A stretch of DNA of 64,000 nucleotides, from positions 1-64,000 of the forward strand of contig JBGCFR010000020.1 of NCBI GenBank assembly GCA_045107045.1, written 5' to 3'. Shown here piece by piece: positions 53,295 to 63,169 of this stretch; the first letter of the stretch is position 1, and every line of letters begins with the position of its first letter. Source of the DNA: Putridiphycobacter sp045107045 (GTDB lineage: Bacteria; Bacteroidota; Bacteroidia; Flavobacteriales_D; Crocinitomicaceae). Below the pieces are notes generated by a model, which did no database searches, had not been told where the DNA came from, and saw only the letters and a program-made list of their open reading frames with translations. Made by a program: the position numbers and the translations under genes.

Positions 53295-54719
53295 ATGAAA
53301 GAAAAAACAATAATCATTGGAGCTGGACCTGCAGGAATGAGCTGTGCTTATGAACTCAAAAAAAGAGGGAAAGAAGTTGAAGTTTACGAAGCCAGTAAAC
53401 ATGTTGGAGGAATGGCAAGAAGCTTTGACCTATGGGGCCAGCGGGTAGATGTTGGTCCACACCGTTTTTTTTCTAAACAAAAAGAGATTAATCAATTTTT
53501 CAATGAATTAATTGGAGATGACTTTACAATTGTAGAAAGGCACACAAGAATCTTTTACAGAAAACGGTTTTTCGAATACCCATTAAAATTAGTAAACGTC
53601 TTAAAGAACTTACCTACACTTGTTATCTTTCAAATTTTATGGTTTTTTGGATTGCAAAAAATAAAACCTAAAAAAGAGGCCAAAAACTTTGAGGAATGGG
53701 TGACTAACCGTTTTGGAAAAAAGCTATTCGAAATTTTTTTTAAGCACTATACCGAAAAACTTTGGGGGGTTAAATGTACTGAAATTGATGCTGATTGGGC
53801 TGCACAAAGGATAAAGACATTAACTTTAACTGGAGCAGTAAAATCAGCTATTTTTGGTAATAGTGGAAATAAACATAAAACTTTAATTGATCAATTTGCC
53901 TATCCACAAAATGGTTCAGGTACGCTATATGAGCGAGCAGCAGATTATATTATAAATAATGGAGGTACATTGAATTTTGAAACTCCTATTAAAAGAATAG
54001 TCCTCAACCCAGAAGGGAATAAAGTAAGAGGGATTGAATTAATTAACGGAACGACTGTAGAGGCAACTTCCATTGTGTCCACCATGCCAATTACGACTAT
54101 GGTAAAAGGTTTTGAGAATGTACCTGATAAGGTTTTAACAGCTGTTGATAGTCTTAAGTTTAGAAATACGATCTTAGTGTATTTAGAAGTCGATCATTCT
54201 GATTTATTTAACGACAATTGGCTATACATCCATTCTCCTAATGTCAAACATGGTAGAATTACAAACTTCAGGAATTGGTGTCCCAGCCTTAATAGAGGAA
54301 AAAAAACAACCATTTTATGTTTAGAGTTCTGGTGTTTCGAGCATGAAAAAATTTGGACAATTGAAGAAGAACACCTTGTTAAAATGGCAAAAAAAGAGGT
54401 ACGTGAAATTAATATAATCCCCAATGATATTAAAATTCTAAATGCGCAGATTTTAAAAGTACCTAAATGTTATCCCGTATATAAAACAGGATATCAAAAG
54501 AATATGGATATCGTTATTGAGTACTTAAATAGTATTGATGGTTTATATCCAATAGGAAGATATGGTGCTTTTAAATACAATAATCAAGACCATTCTATTT
54601 TAATGGGGCTTTTGGCAGCAGATAAGATAGCTGACAATAAACAAATTGATTTATGGAAAATAAATACAGATACAGAATACCAAGAAGATGGTAAAATAAA
54701 AGATGTACTGGTACACTAA
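53295..54719 (+). CDS. FAD-dependent oxidoreductase, UDP-galactopyranose-mutase/amine-oxidase-like
   Basis: A 474-residue flavoprotein. The dinucleotide-binding start is IIIGAGPAGMSCAYELKKRG (GxGxxG at 8-13) with EVYEASKHVGGMARSFD. The sugar- or substrate-binding region VDVGPHRFFSK and FRKRFFEYPL resembles UDP-galactopyranose mutases and protoporphyrinogen-oxidase-like proteins found in O-antigen loci. The C-terminal GLYPIGRYGAFKYNNQDHSI closes the FAD site. It probably isomerises or oxidises a nucleotide sugar or lipid-linked precursor. It is coupled to the GT-C gene and convergent with radical SAM gene 3 with a 49-bp gap. Confidence 0.8.
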   Translation: MKEKTIIIGAGPAGMSCAYELKKRGKEVEVYEASKHVGGMARSFDLWGQRVDVGPHRFFSKQKEINQFFNELIGDDFTIVERHTRIFYRKRFFEYPLKLVNVLKNLPTLVIFQILWFFGLQKIKPKKEAKNFEEWVTNRFGKKLFEIFFKHYTEKLWGVKCTEIDADWAAQRIKTLTLTGAVKSAIFGNSGNKHKTLIDQFAYPQNGSGTLYERAADYIINNGGTLNFETPIKRIVLNPEGNKVRGIELINGTTVEATSIVSTMPITTMVKGFENVPDKVLTAVDSLKFRNTILVYLEVDHSDLFNDNWLYIHSPNVKHGRITNFRNWCPSLNRGKKTTILCLEFWCFEHEKIWTIEEEHLVKMAKKEVREINIIPNDIKILNAQILKVPKCYPVYKTGYQKNMDIVIEYLNSIDGLYPIGRYGAFKYNNQDHSILMGLLAADKIADNKQIDLWKINTDTEYQEDGKIKDVLVH

Positions 54720-54768
54720 AAGTGTCATACTTTATGGAACTATTTACTTTTCTTCAAATTCAATCCTC

Positions 54769-56199
54769 CTATTCTTTAACCAGTACATGCTTATAATTTT
54801 TAATGGCAAATTTAAAAGTTTCCCAAAAGTTTCGTTTTTCAGATCGGATATAAACCCTAAAATAGACAAAACCAAACCAAGCCCTAAAGAGAAAATTTGG
54901 TGGTAATTTAATGAGTCTTTTAATTAGCGGAAAGGTCCATGGCCATAGCACTGCTGTTTGGAAAAACTTCTGCAAATTCTGAAGTTCTCTTTTATGTGGT
55001 AATTCTAATTGTGATGATAGAAAAAACGATTTATCTAATTCTTCAACAGAAAATGTAGGACTTAAATAGCCTTTTTGCAAAGCATAATCAGATAACTCTG
55101 TGCCTGGAAAAGGCGAAAAGATTGAGCACCACGGATAGTCTGCCTTAATCTTTATATTCAATTCAACTGTAGAATATGCATCTGCTAATGTTTCATCTGG
55201 TAGTCCGAGTATATTATATGTTCTAAAGGTAATGCCTGCTTCATGTAACAACTCTGCTGCTGTTATTATTTGCTTATCATCAAGCTGTTTTTTTAACACT
55301 TGATTTCTTAAGTCTTCATTTCCAGATTCTACGCCAAAAAATACAGATTGACATCCACCTTTCGCAAGGTTAAAAGCATACTCTCTGTCGGCAGCCACTA
55401 AATCGGCTCTAACCAGACAAATAAAAGGTAACCCAACCTCTTCCCTAAACCGTTCTAAAAACTCGTATAGCCATGATCGGTTCATGCCAAATACATCATC
55501 TGCAAAGTAGATAACCTCAACTGGAGTATCTCTTTTAAGTTCTATGCATTCTTGTATAACCTCATCAATTTCACGAATCCTAACATATTTCCCTTTTCCT
55601 TTGTAGAGTGCTCTCATGGCATCTTCAAAACAAAAAGAACAGTGAAAAGGGCAGCCTCTGGATGTAATTACATTTCTAACTTGTCTTTCCTGATTTTTAT
55701 CTAACGTCTGATATAAATGTCTATCTGGGTATGGATAGTAATCCATATTGTCTTGTAAACTTCTTAAAGGGTTATGTTTTACTTTGCCATCAGAATCTAG
55801 ATACGATAAGTTTGGGGTATCTAAAAAAGGAACATTATTGTCAATTGCATTTAATATGTCAAGCATTGACTCTTCTCCCTCACCTCTCACAAGATAATCA
55901 ACCCCATCCTCTCTAATAAAATCCTGAAAAAAAGTGGGATGGGCACCGCCAAATAAACTAATAACATCATATTTTTCCTTAAGTGCTATCGCCATTTTTT
56001 TTCCCCAATTATGGCTACCACTCATTACTGAAAATCCAATCACATCAGGCTTATACTTTTGAATAATCTCATCAAAATCTTCTGGCTTATGCCCAATTTC
56101 TAACTCGCATTCATGTCCATGCGATTTAATCATGGCTGATATGTACATTGGACCAACAAATTCATAATCCATATTTTGAAGAAATAACATCTTAGCCAT
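54769..56199 (-). CDS. Cobalamin-binding-type radical SAM protein 3
   Basis: A 476-residue protein. The N-terminal B12-binding-like domain has GAHPTFFQDF (about 85-94) and LVRGEGEESMLDIL (103-116). Cys183-x3-Cys187-x2-Cys190 (RGCPFHCSFC) is followed by VIYFADDVFGMNRSW, FFGVESGNEDL and LGLPDETLADAYSTVELN. It resembles the P-methyltransferase/BchE group. It is the last gene of the tight minus-strand operon, with its start 8 bp inside the preceding GT87-like gene. A basic C-terminal tail of about 90 residues with aromatic helices may touch the membrane. Confidence 0.9.
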   Translation of the reverse strand: MAKMLFLQNMDYEFVGPMYISAMIKSHGHECELEIGHKPEDFDEIIQKYKPDVIGFSVMSGSHNWGKKMAIALKEKYDVISLFGGAHPTFFQDFIREDGVDYLVRGEGEESMLDILNAIDNNVPFLDTPNLSYLDSDGKVKHNPLRSLQDNMDYYPYPDRHLYQTLDKNQERQVRNVITSRGCPFHCSFCFEDAMRALYKGKGKYVRIREIDEVIQECIELKRDTPVEVIYFADDVFGMNRSWLYEFLERFREEVGLPFICLVRADLVAADREYAFNLAKGGCQSVFFGVESGNEDLRNQVLKKQLDDKQIITAAELLHEAGITFRTYNILGLPDETLADAYSTVELNIKIKADYPWCSIFSPFPGTELSDYALQKGYLSPTFSVEELDKSFFLSSQLELPHKRELQNLQKFFQTAVLWPWTFPLIKRLIKLPPNFLFRAWFGFVYFRVYIRSEKRNFWETFKFAIKNYKHVLVKE

Positions 56200-57415
56200 G
56201 TTTGGAGGTATTTAATTTTAAATAGTTAAATATTAAGAATAAAAATACAAATAATAAACACCAAAACCGAGGATAGTGAATTAACAGATTGAAAGTAGGT
56301 AGCGAATTTAAAGCTGGAATATGGTGGTACTGAACAGTAAATGTAACAACTATTGCTATTAAAAATGTAATATATTGTACTGAAAAAGACAGAAGCCATT
56401 TGCTAATGAAAAGTATTGGTAAAAATAACAGCAAGAAATGATACGAAGCTGTAGCAGGGAAAATAATAAAACTCCCAACAATTCCTATTGAAATAAGTAT
56501 AGGATTTAATTTATAACTGGATTTTTTTAAAAGAAAGAAAAGAATTACCCCAATTCCTAAAGCAATAGAAAACTTTAGAATAGGTTTTAGTATTGGTATA
56601 TTGATGATAGGAAATGGGTTTAGGGCATCATCCATAACAAATAAGTTATTTAGCAATGAGTCCAATGATTGGAAACCAATAGCGTACTTGCCTTGTCCAG
56701 AAAGGTTACCGTTAAGATGAGAAGAGAGTGTTCGAATGAATTGATTATATGCCAATGGATCAATTATAAAAATTAAGGCAAACACAATTAATATGACACA
56801 AAATGTTAGCGCCCATAATTTAGTTTTAGATACGTTTTTATAAAAGTAAGTCGCAAACAAAATTGGTACATATTTAATGGCAGTAGTAATTCCAAAAAAA
56901 ATCGCAGGCCATATGAATTTACTATCATAGTTATTTGACAAAACTGTATGGACTAGTATGAACGCAAGAAGCAAATATATTTGACCAAAGCTAATACAAT
57001 TTGCTATTGGCAATGTAAACAAGGAAACAAAGAGCAAGGCATTAATCGCATTCGTTTTAAAATGTCTTTTTGTTTTTAAAACAATTAGAAAAAGGAGTAA
57101 ACAATTAATAACAAGCCAAATTCGTTTTGCAGTTAAAGGATTGAAAACTGTCAATGGAATCAGTAAATAAGCTGTAGGTGGCGGAAACGGTGCAAATTTA
57201 GCCCCTGCTTCTATCCCCATTTTTTTAGCGTGACTGTTAAACCAATCGTTATCATAAAATTGATGAACAGCTTCACCTTTAACAACTAGCTTTGAAGCCA
57301 CATAATAATTATTGAAATCCGCCGGTAATTCTTCCCAACCAGGAATTATACCCCTGAAAACTAAAAATAGTCCTGCTAAAAATATAGTGCAATACTTTAC
57401 GATATCTAGCAGCAT
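56192..57415 (-). CDS. GT87-family (DUF2029) membrane glycosyltransferase
   Basis: A 407-residue protein with about ten hydrophobic helices. The family pattern is visible: a DFNNYYVASKLVVKGEAVHQFYD loop (split around residue 44) after the first helix, then GAKFAPFPPPTAYLLIPLTV, and later IKYVPILFATYFY. DUF2029/GT87 enzymes such as PimE and AftC add sugars to lipid-linked intermediates outside the membrane. The start ATG overlaps the stop of radical SAM gene 4 by one base (TAATG), so both are translationally coupled, and the gene overlaps radical SAM gene 3 by 8 bp. Confidence 0.82.
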   Translation of the reverse strand: MLLDIVKYCTIFLAGLFLVFRGIIPGWEELPADFNNYYVASKLVVKGEAVHQFYDNDWFNSHAKKMGIEAGAKFAPFPPPTAYLLIPLTVFNPLTAKRIWLVINCLLLFLIVLKTKRHFKTNAINALLFVSLFTLPIANCISFGQIYLLLAFILVHTVLSNNYDSKFIWPAIFFGITTAIKYVPILFATYFYKNVSKTKLWALTFCVILIVFALIFIIDPLAYNQFIRTLSSHLNGNLSGQGKYAIGFQSLDSLLNNLFVMDDALNPFPIINIPILKPILKFSIALGIGVILFFLLKKSSYKLNPILISIGIVGSFIIFPATASYHFLLLFLPILFISKWLLSFSVQYITFLIAIVVTFTVQYHHIPALNSLPTFNLLIHYPRFWCLLFVFLFLIFNYLKLNTSKHG

Positions 57416-58821
57416 TAGTTTTTCGTTTTAGAAGCGGTGAATAGCCCTTTTAAAACATAAAGCCCTTCAATGGCATGAATTTTAAATTCTGTAAAATTTG
57501 ATAACCTAGCCATCCTTTTTAAAATATATTTTGGTCTAAAATAAAAAGATCGATAAGCCTTGTTTTTTAGCTTTTGTAATTCATCTCTGCTTAGCTCCCC
57601 TGTACCAATGGTTACCTCATTACCTGATTGATCCATTACCTCCAAAGTATCATCAATTAACCCATCTGCCAAAGCTTCCTCTCTAAACGAAGTATTACTT
57701 CTAGGCACTGCTACATTAAAGGAAGCATAATCCGCATCAATAGTTTTCGCAAATTCAATCGTATTTAGTATCGATTCTTTTGATTGACCTGGTACCCCAA
57801 TTAAGAAAGTACCTAATCTTTGAATACCTATCTTTTTTGATAGAGCAAAAGTCGTTTTAATTTGATCAGTTGTATAGTGTTTTTTATAGTGTTCAAGCAA
57901 TGCATCCTCTGCCCATTCAACACCAAACATTATTAAATTACAACCTGCCGCTTTCATCAGTTTTAGTTGCTTTTCATCCACAACGTCAACTCTCGAAAAA
58001 CACATCCAATTGATGCCGTAATCTTCTGCAATCATCCATTCTAAAACTTCTGTTGTAATGGCTTTTGACTGGTAAAAGGTTTGATCAGAAAAGTAGATGA
58101 ATTTATACCCTTTCTCTTTAAGATAAATTAATTCCGTTATAATTGACTTTGCTGTTCTTGCCGTATATGGTAAGGTGGACATAATACAGAATGTGCAAGG
58201 ATATGGACAGGCATAGTTTGTTAAAACAGTTGCCATTGGTAATGCATTCGCGAAAGGCATTCTGTAGTTTCCTTTAAACAGATGTTGTTGCGGGATGCCC
58301 ATATCCAATGGTTTCGATCGTTTACTGTCTTTTACAATTAATTCTTCATCCTTCACATAAACAATACCTTCAGCTGAATCCTTATCTTCAATAAATTGTT
58401 TAAAACCATCTATAAAAAAGTTAGTAATAATTACATTAAGCCATTGGTATCTTGTAAATTTTTCGGCATATTTTTCTAGTAAGGCATCTCCTGAACAAGC
58501 TATAACAATATTCGGATTTTGATTTCTTACTGATTCATAAAATATACTATCTTCTATTAAAGACACAGAACCTATTTGGCCAACTATATAACCAGGGTTA
58601 AAATGTTTTATTTTTGCTAATGCCTCTTCTATACTAATTTTTTCTGCAATGCAATCCAATACCATTACTTCATATTCAGAACTAAAGAATGACGATTGAA
58701 TTAATAAATCGACTGGTTGTGGCAAATAATAAGCCTTTGAAACTTTAGAACAATAATAATCACGGATATATATCTTTTTGCCAGGAGGGTTTAAAAATAA
58801 TATGCGTCTCGATTCCTTCAT
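57415..58821 (-). CDS. Cobalamin-binding-type radical SAM protein 4
   Basis: A 468-residue protein. The B12-binding-like N-terminus is NPPGKKIYIRDYY near 11-23, PQPVDLL, IVGQIGSVSLIEDS. Radical SAM cysteines are 205, 209 and 212 (ACPYPCTFC), followed by FIYFSDQTFYQ, MFGVEWAEDALL and GTFLIGVPGQSKESILNTIEFA. It resembles HpnJ-like or tryptophan-methylase-like enzymes; the substrate is unknown. It lies between a GT9 gene (15-bp gap) and the GT87 gene (one-base overlap) in the eight-gene operon. Confidence 0.88.
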   Translation of the reverse strand: MKESRRILFLNPPGKKIYIRDYYCSKVSKAYYLPQPVDLLIQSSFFSSEYEVMVLDCIAEKISIEEALAKIKHFNPGYIVGQIGSVSLIEDSIFYESVRNQNPNIVIACSGDALLEKYAEKFTRYQWLNVIITNFFIDGFKQFIEDKDSAEGIVYVKDEELIVKDSKRSKPLDMGIPQQHLFKGNYRMPFANALPMATVLTNYACPYPCTFCIMSTLPYTARTAKSIITELIYLKEKGYKFIYFSDQTFYQSKAITTEVLEWMIAEDYGINWMCFSRVDVVDEKQLKLMKAAGCNLIMFGVEWAEDALLEHYKKHYTTDQIKTTFALSKKIGIQRLGTFLIGVPGQSKESILNTIEFAKTIDADYASFNVAVPRSNTSFREEALADGLIDDTLEVMDQSGNEVTIGTGELSRDELQKLKNKAYRSFYFRPKYILKRMARLSNFTEFKIHAIEGLYVLKGLFTASKTKN

Positions 58822-58836
58822 TCAATAATTTTCTAA

Positions 58837-59934
58837 TTATGCTGTCGTTTCAACGAATCTACTAATTTTAGAAGCCATTTCTTCTGGAATCATTGATTTA
58901 AAACAAGTCATTTCACCGTTACAAGCTTTTGCAACAGATGATTTTGGATGCAAAAAGCATGGTGAACAGCTAATATCTGCAGCTAAATTTAGCATGATTT
59001 CACTATTTTCATACCCCACTAGTTTCGGAGATGTTGGCCCCCAAATCCCTACAGTTTTAATTCCTAAATAGTATGCCAAGTGCAGTGGCCCGGAATCATT
59101 TGTAATAAGCAGTGCGGCTGATTTTAACCTATCAGCAAAAGACTTTAAACTATGCTGACCAGCTATTATAGTTATTTTATGTGATGGAATGTCATGTTCA
59201 ATTAAATCTGCCTTGAAACTTTCCACAATTGAAAGCTCAGACTTTAACCCACTTAATTCAAATTGCCAATGAGGATGCAAAATATAAAGGTTTTTGATCA
59301 TTTGTACATACTCATGAACAGTGAATTTTCTTTGAGGTAAATAATCTCCAGCATTGATATTAATAATTACACCATTTCGATTAGTATTTGGCAAGTGAAT
59401 TACAAGATTATTTGTAGAAGTTTTACCAAACATTTCAGCTATGGCATTAGTCGCACGTCTATTGTTTAAAGAAATGAATTTCTGATTTCGAAAAGAACGG
59501 CTTTTCGAATTAAAATTAAAAGAAACACAGTGCTTTCCAATTGAAACAATCAGTCTAAATACTCCTGACAAATTCGAAGCCCTTTCCATATCCAAAATCG
59601 TGCAGTTTTTCATTTTCCAAACACCAACAATTGTTTTCATAGTGCTCGAAATAAAAGAAAAAGGATTTCTCGATTTGATATACTTTGCTTCTAGTCCTAA
59701 AAGATCAATAATGGGTTTATTCTTTTGCAAAGTAATAAAAGTGGTATCCGTTTTTTTAACACCTGTTTGATTCATCACTGTAGCAATTCTAGTTAAACTG
59801 CCAATTCCAAAAAATTTTAGTACAACAAAAGAATTAGAAGATGAGTCTTTTTTACGGCTAAATTTTAAACTGTTAAGAATGACGTAAAATGGTTTCGTTA
59901 ACCAATCAATTATAATTAATAACCGATTATTCAT
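58837..59934 (-). CDS. Glycosyltransferase family 9 (heptosyltransferase-like)
   Basis: A 365-residue GT-B fold enzyme. The GT9 signatures are ITNDSGPLHLAYYLGIKTVGIWGPTSP near 285-311, preceded by VIININAGDYLPQRKF. The last part holds HPKSSVAKACNGEMTCFKSM with a conserved cysteine pair. The family transfers heptose or related sugars from ADP-heptose to lipid A core or other lipid-linked acceptors, at the inner face of the membrane. Its presence supports a glycolipid/LPS role for the operon. It starts with ATG in a 4-bp overlap with the preceding radical SAM gene. Confidence 0.88.
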   Translation of the reverse strand: MNNRLLIIIDWLTKPFYVILNSLKFSRKKDSSSNSFVVLKFFGIGSLTRIATVMNQTGVKKTDTTFITLQKNKPIIDLLGLEAKYIKSRNPFSFISSTMKTIVGVWKMKNCTILDMERASNLSGVFRLIVSIGKHCVSFNFNSKSRSFRNQKFISLNNRRATNAIAEMFGKTSTNNLVIHLPNTNRNGVIININAGDYLPQRKFTVHEYVQMIKNLYILHPHWQFELSGLKSELSIVESFKADLIEHDIPSHKITIIAGQHSLKSFADRLKSAALLITNDSGPLHLAYYLGIKTVGIWGPTSPKLVGYENSEIMLNLAADISCSPCFLHPKSSVAKACNGEMTCFKSMIPEEMASKISRFVETTA

Positions 59935-61307
59935 TTTGCGGAAAGCATTTTGATAATTAAACCGCTAACGGCAACTTTTGCTCGTGTTTTAAGCGTTACG
60001 GATTGATTCTCTTTTTCTCTTTTAAGTTGTACCCTATTGTAAATATACCGAATGGCATTTTTGTAAAACTGATCTGAATATCGTCTTTTAAAATCAATTT
60101 CACGGTCTGTTGATTCATCCCATCTAGGTTGTTTAATGATATTTGATTCTATTTCATCATACAATGGTGTTCCCTTTATTGGGTAACTTTTTGTAATCGT
60201 AAATTGGTCAGGCAATGCGTCTTCTAGATATTTTGCGGTTAGTAGAATATCCTCATATGTCTCGCCAGGATAGCCCACCATGATAAATGTACCTGTTCCA
60301 ATACCCGCTTTCCTTGTTGCAATTAATTGGTCACGCACCAAATCAACATCAACACGTCTGTCCATAGCATTAATGATTTTTTGAGAACCACTTTCTGCCC
60401 CAATCCATACCCTAATGCACCCACTCTCTTTTAACAACTGAATAATCTCATCATTCATTCGTTCAGCACGTGTGATGCATTCGTATTGAATTAGTAATCC
60501 ACTTGATTTTATGGCGGCAGCAAACTCTCTAATCCATTTATGACTAACTGTAAAAACATCATCCACAAACCAAAAACTATCCGGTTTGTAAGTATCCATT
60601 AATTCGGTGAGTTCTTTTACTACCAATTCTGGCGACCTACGTCGATAACTTTGACCATAAACAGCTGTACTGCACCATTTACAGGTATAGGGACAGCCTC
60701 TTTGTGTACTAATATTTAAGGCACTTTTTCCATGTGCCGTTTTCCATGTTTCTAAATACTTTTCAATGGGAAACATAGCCCGATTAGGCATTGGTAGCTC
60801 GTCAATTTCTCTTACTTTCTTTCTTGGGGAATTGACAACTAATTCACCATTAAAACTATAAACAAGCCCAGTAATGGTATCTAAATTTTCACCATTAATA
60901 AGCGAAGTAATCAATTCGGATAAGGTTTGTTCTCCTTCTCCAACAATCAAAAAGTCAGCACCTGTCTTTAAATAATTTTCTTTATTGTATGTAATATCCG
61001 GTCCACCTAAAACGATTTTAGTTGCTTGCAAATCTGCCTCACTTTTTAGCCATTTAATCAATTTAATCACTTTTATTTTGGTCATTAAATTCACATAAAA
61101 AGCAATCAAATCTGGCTTTTCGGCTTTGACATATTTTCGCCATTCTAATTCGGTGGAGAAGGTCGTATCAAACCCTTCATGCAATTGATTATTTTCGTTT
61201 AAATAAGCAGAAATGTATAGCAATCCCAATGGCGGATAAGGGCGCATGATTTTTTGTTCAGTCTCATCTTCAGTCAAAAAATAACCATGTGTTAAAAGTG
61301 TCTTCAT
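59931..61307 (-). CDS. Cobalamin-binding-type radical SAM protein 5
   Basis: A 458-residue protein. It begins MKTLLTHGYFLTEDETEQKI, strikingly like the start of radical SAM protein 1. The B12-binding-like domain is at about 1-165 (ADFLIVGEGEQTLSELI), radical SAM cysteines are 205, 209 and 212 (RGCPYTCKWC), followed by SFWFVDDVFTVSHKW, AESGSQKIINAMDRR and FIMVGYPGETYEDIL. Its long basic C-terminal helix differs from protein 1. The two are probably paralogues working on related steps. It overlaps the methyltransferase and GT9 genes by 4 bp each, so translation is coupled. Confidence 0.9.
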   Translation of the reverse strand: MKTLLTHGYFLTEDETEQKIMRPYPPLGLLYISAYLNENNQLHEGFDTTFSTELEWRKYVKAEKPDLIAFYVNLMTKIKVIKLIKWLKSEADLQATKIVLGGPDITYNKENYLKTGADFLIVGEGEQTLSELITSLINGENLDTITGLVYSFNGELVVNSPRKKVREIDELPMPNRAMFPIEKYLETWKTAHGKSALNISTQRGCPYTCKWCSTAVYGQSYRRRSPELVVKELTELMDTYKPDSFWFVDDVFTVSHKWIREFAAAIKSSGLLIQYECITRAERMNDEIIQLLKESGCIRVWIGAESGSQKIINAMDRRVDVDLVRDQLIATRKAGIGTGTFIMVGYPGETYEDILLTAKYLEDALPDQFTITKSYPIKGTPLYDEIESNIIKQPRWDESTDREIDFKRRYSDQFYKNAIRYIYNRVQLKREKENQSVTLKTRAKVAVSGLIIKMLSAK

Positions 61308-62086
61308 TTTTTTTCCGCTACTATAATAAAGTGATCTGAAAGTCCTGAAAACACAGTAAACCTTCCAAAAATATATTCTAGTTTATTAGAAATACTTACT
61401 AGTTTAGGATGTCTTTTGGCTAAAGGTTCAAAATATGATGGTGGTATAAAAAGTGCAACCGGTTTTAATAGTTTTATATTATAGTGAGGTCGAAGTAGTT
61501 TTTTTAATTTTCTTGGTGTATGAAAGTAAGTTGGCACATTAATACCATCTACATTTACGTCTATTGCGGAATTGGTAAAACGTCGAAAAATAATCTTCCA
61601 TTTTAGTTTCAGAAATAAGTACATTGATTCCATTAACGAAAATTTAGGCATAAAAATTAAAACAACCATATTTCCTTTTACCTGTTTATTGGTTATGCTT
61701 GCAAGCACTTGCTCTAACTCATTTTCTGAAAGGCAATTGAGACCTCCAAAATTCGAAAAAATGACATCTTCAGATAGTTCTACTGAATCTATATCTTTAC
61801 AATCAAGTTGACTAAAAGAAATACTCTGAGATCTATTTTGTTTACAGACTTCAATCATTTTGAAAGAAATGTCTGTTGCTCTAACACTCATCCCTTTTTT
61901 ATTAAATTGTTCTGCATCAAAACCTGTTCCACAATTTAATTCAAAAACGGACTCGTTTTTTGTGAAAAAATCAACTTTGCGTAACCAAAAATATACCCGT
62001 TTACGTTGTAAGCTTCCTACAATACTATTGGTGAAGTTATCATCATAATTGCTCGCAGCTGTGTCAAATAGTGCTTGTCCCATCAT
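61304..62086 (-). CDS. Class I SAM-dependent methyltransferase
   Basis: A 260-residue protein. Motif I NCGTGFDAEQF at about 51-61 (the first residues, LNCGTG, replace the usual D/E-x-GxG), ATDISFKMI and a central VIFSNFGGLNCL strand. A C-terminal half of about 110 residues with TNSAIDVNVDGINVPTYFHTPRKL is rich in aromatic residues, as in enzymes acting on large or membrane-bound substrates. It begins directly after the radical SAM/SPASM gene stop and overlaps radical SAM gene 5 by 4 bp. Confidence 0.82.
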   Translation of the reverse strand: MMGQALFDTAASNYDDNFTNSIVGSLQRKRVYFWLRKVDFFTKNESVFELNCGTGFDAEQFNKKGMSVRATDISFKMIEVCKQNRSQSISFSQLDCKDIDSVELSEDVIFSNFGGLNCLSENELEQVLASITNKQVKGNMVVLIFMPKFSLMESMYLFLKLKWKIIFRRFTNSAIDVNVDGINVPTYFHTPRKLKKLLRPHYNIKLLKPVALFIPPSYFEPLAKRHPKLVSISNKLEYIFGRFTVFSGLSDHFIIVAEKK

Positions 62087-63169
62087 TTAAAAAGCACTAC
62101 AGCATCTACTACATCCCTGAAATAAACCACCAGCTTCATGCAAATCTCCTCTTAATTTTTTTAAAACTTGAGATGACCAAACTTGCTTTAAGTTATCAGT
62201 ATGGATATTCCCAATCGTAAGATTATAGCAGCGCCCGTGTGCTGGAATTACGCTTCCATCCGACTTAATCATTACACTATTAAATACAGCTTCACAATGC
62301 CTCCCCAATATTTTTTCTGGTTCCAAATAGTAGGTTTCAAGATCCTCTTTTTCATTTATTTCAGGTGAAAAAAACACCTTAAAAGGATAGTTAGCATCTC
62401 TAATTTCTGAAATGTCATTCAATAATTTATCAAAATTCATATTATCAAAGTTAATTTCATCAACGTTAGAGTCAGAAGAAGGATAATGTACACCCCACTG
62501 ACTCGCATTGTGAATGTCGGCGGAAATTTGACTATTAAATTGAGTATGCATAAAAGCAAACTCAGAAATCTCTAAATGTTTAAGTGATTCTATTAAAGCT
62601 TTTAAATGCCCAATATTCCACTCAGTAATGGCACAGATAACGGTTATTTTTGGACAATTTCCAGTTGCCATAAGTGCTTCAATGCCCTCTACTGCCTTTT
62701 GAAACGATTTCTTATGTCCTCTAATTTCATTGTGAATGTCCTGAGGTCCATCTAAAGAAATGTAAAGTTCATTTAAACCAACCTCCGACAATTGAATCGC
62801 TTTTTGTCTTAAAGTTAATGCATTAGTGGTTAACGTAGTATAGATATTATTCTCTTGGGCATAAGCTAAAGACTCTATTAATTGAGGATATACTAATGGT
62901 TCTGTAAACGCATAACCTAATTTAGCGTTAGGGTAATATTTAGCTGTTTGGTTAATTACTTTTTTAACCAATGACAAAGGCATATTCAATGGGCTTGTTC
63001 CAACCAAATTTTGGGCAAAATTACTGTCTAAATTTTGAGTACCAACATCACACATTTTGCAATGCAAATTGCAAACATTATTCACACCTAACACTATCCA
63101 TTCGGGCCCAAAAGCAAAATGCTTCGGTGCTAATTTTTTATTAATATGTTTGAGTTGTTTTATCATCAA
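62087..63169 (-). CDS. Radical SAM protein with C-terminal SPASM-like cysteine cluster
   Basis: A 360-residue protein without a B12-binding domain. Cys33-x3-Cys37-x2-Cys40 (NVCNLHCKMC) binds the SAM cluster. The core has EPLVYPQLIESL, LYISLDGPQDIHNEIRG and DGSVIPAHGRCYNLTIGNI, and the C-terminus has a cysteine-rich end (GCSRCCSAF) typical of SPASM auxiliary clusters. SPASM proteins modify peptides, carbohydrates or small molecules, for example as oxidoreductases of aminoglycoside- or sugar-type substrates. It overlaps the flippase stop by 29 bp and ends at the start of the methyltransferase gene. Confidence 0.86.
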   Translation of the reverse strand: MMIKQLKHINKKLAPKHFAFGPEWIVLGVNNVCNLHCKMCDVGTQNLDSNFAQNLVGTSPLNMPLSLVKKVINQTAKYYPNAKLGYAFTEPLVYPQLIESLAYAQENNIYTTLTTNALTLRQKAIQLSEVGLNELYISLDGPQDIHNEIRGHKKSFQKAVEGIEALMATGNCPKITVICAITEWNIGHLKALIESLKHLEISEFAFMHTQFNSQISADIHNASQWGVHYPSSDSNVDEINFDNMNFDKLLNDISEIRDANYPFKVFFSPEINEKEDLETYYLEPEKILGRHCEAVFNSVMIKSDGSVIPAHGRCYNLTIGNIHTDNLKQVWSSQVLKKLRGDLHEAGGLFQGCSRCCSAF

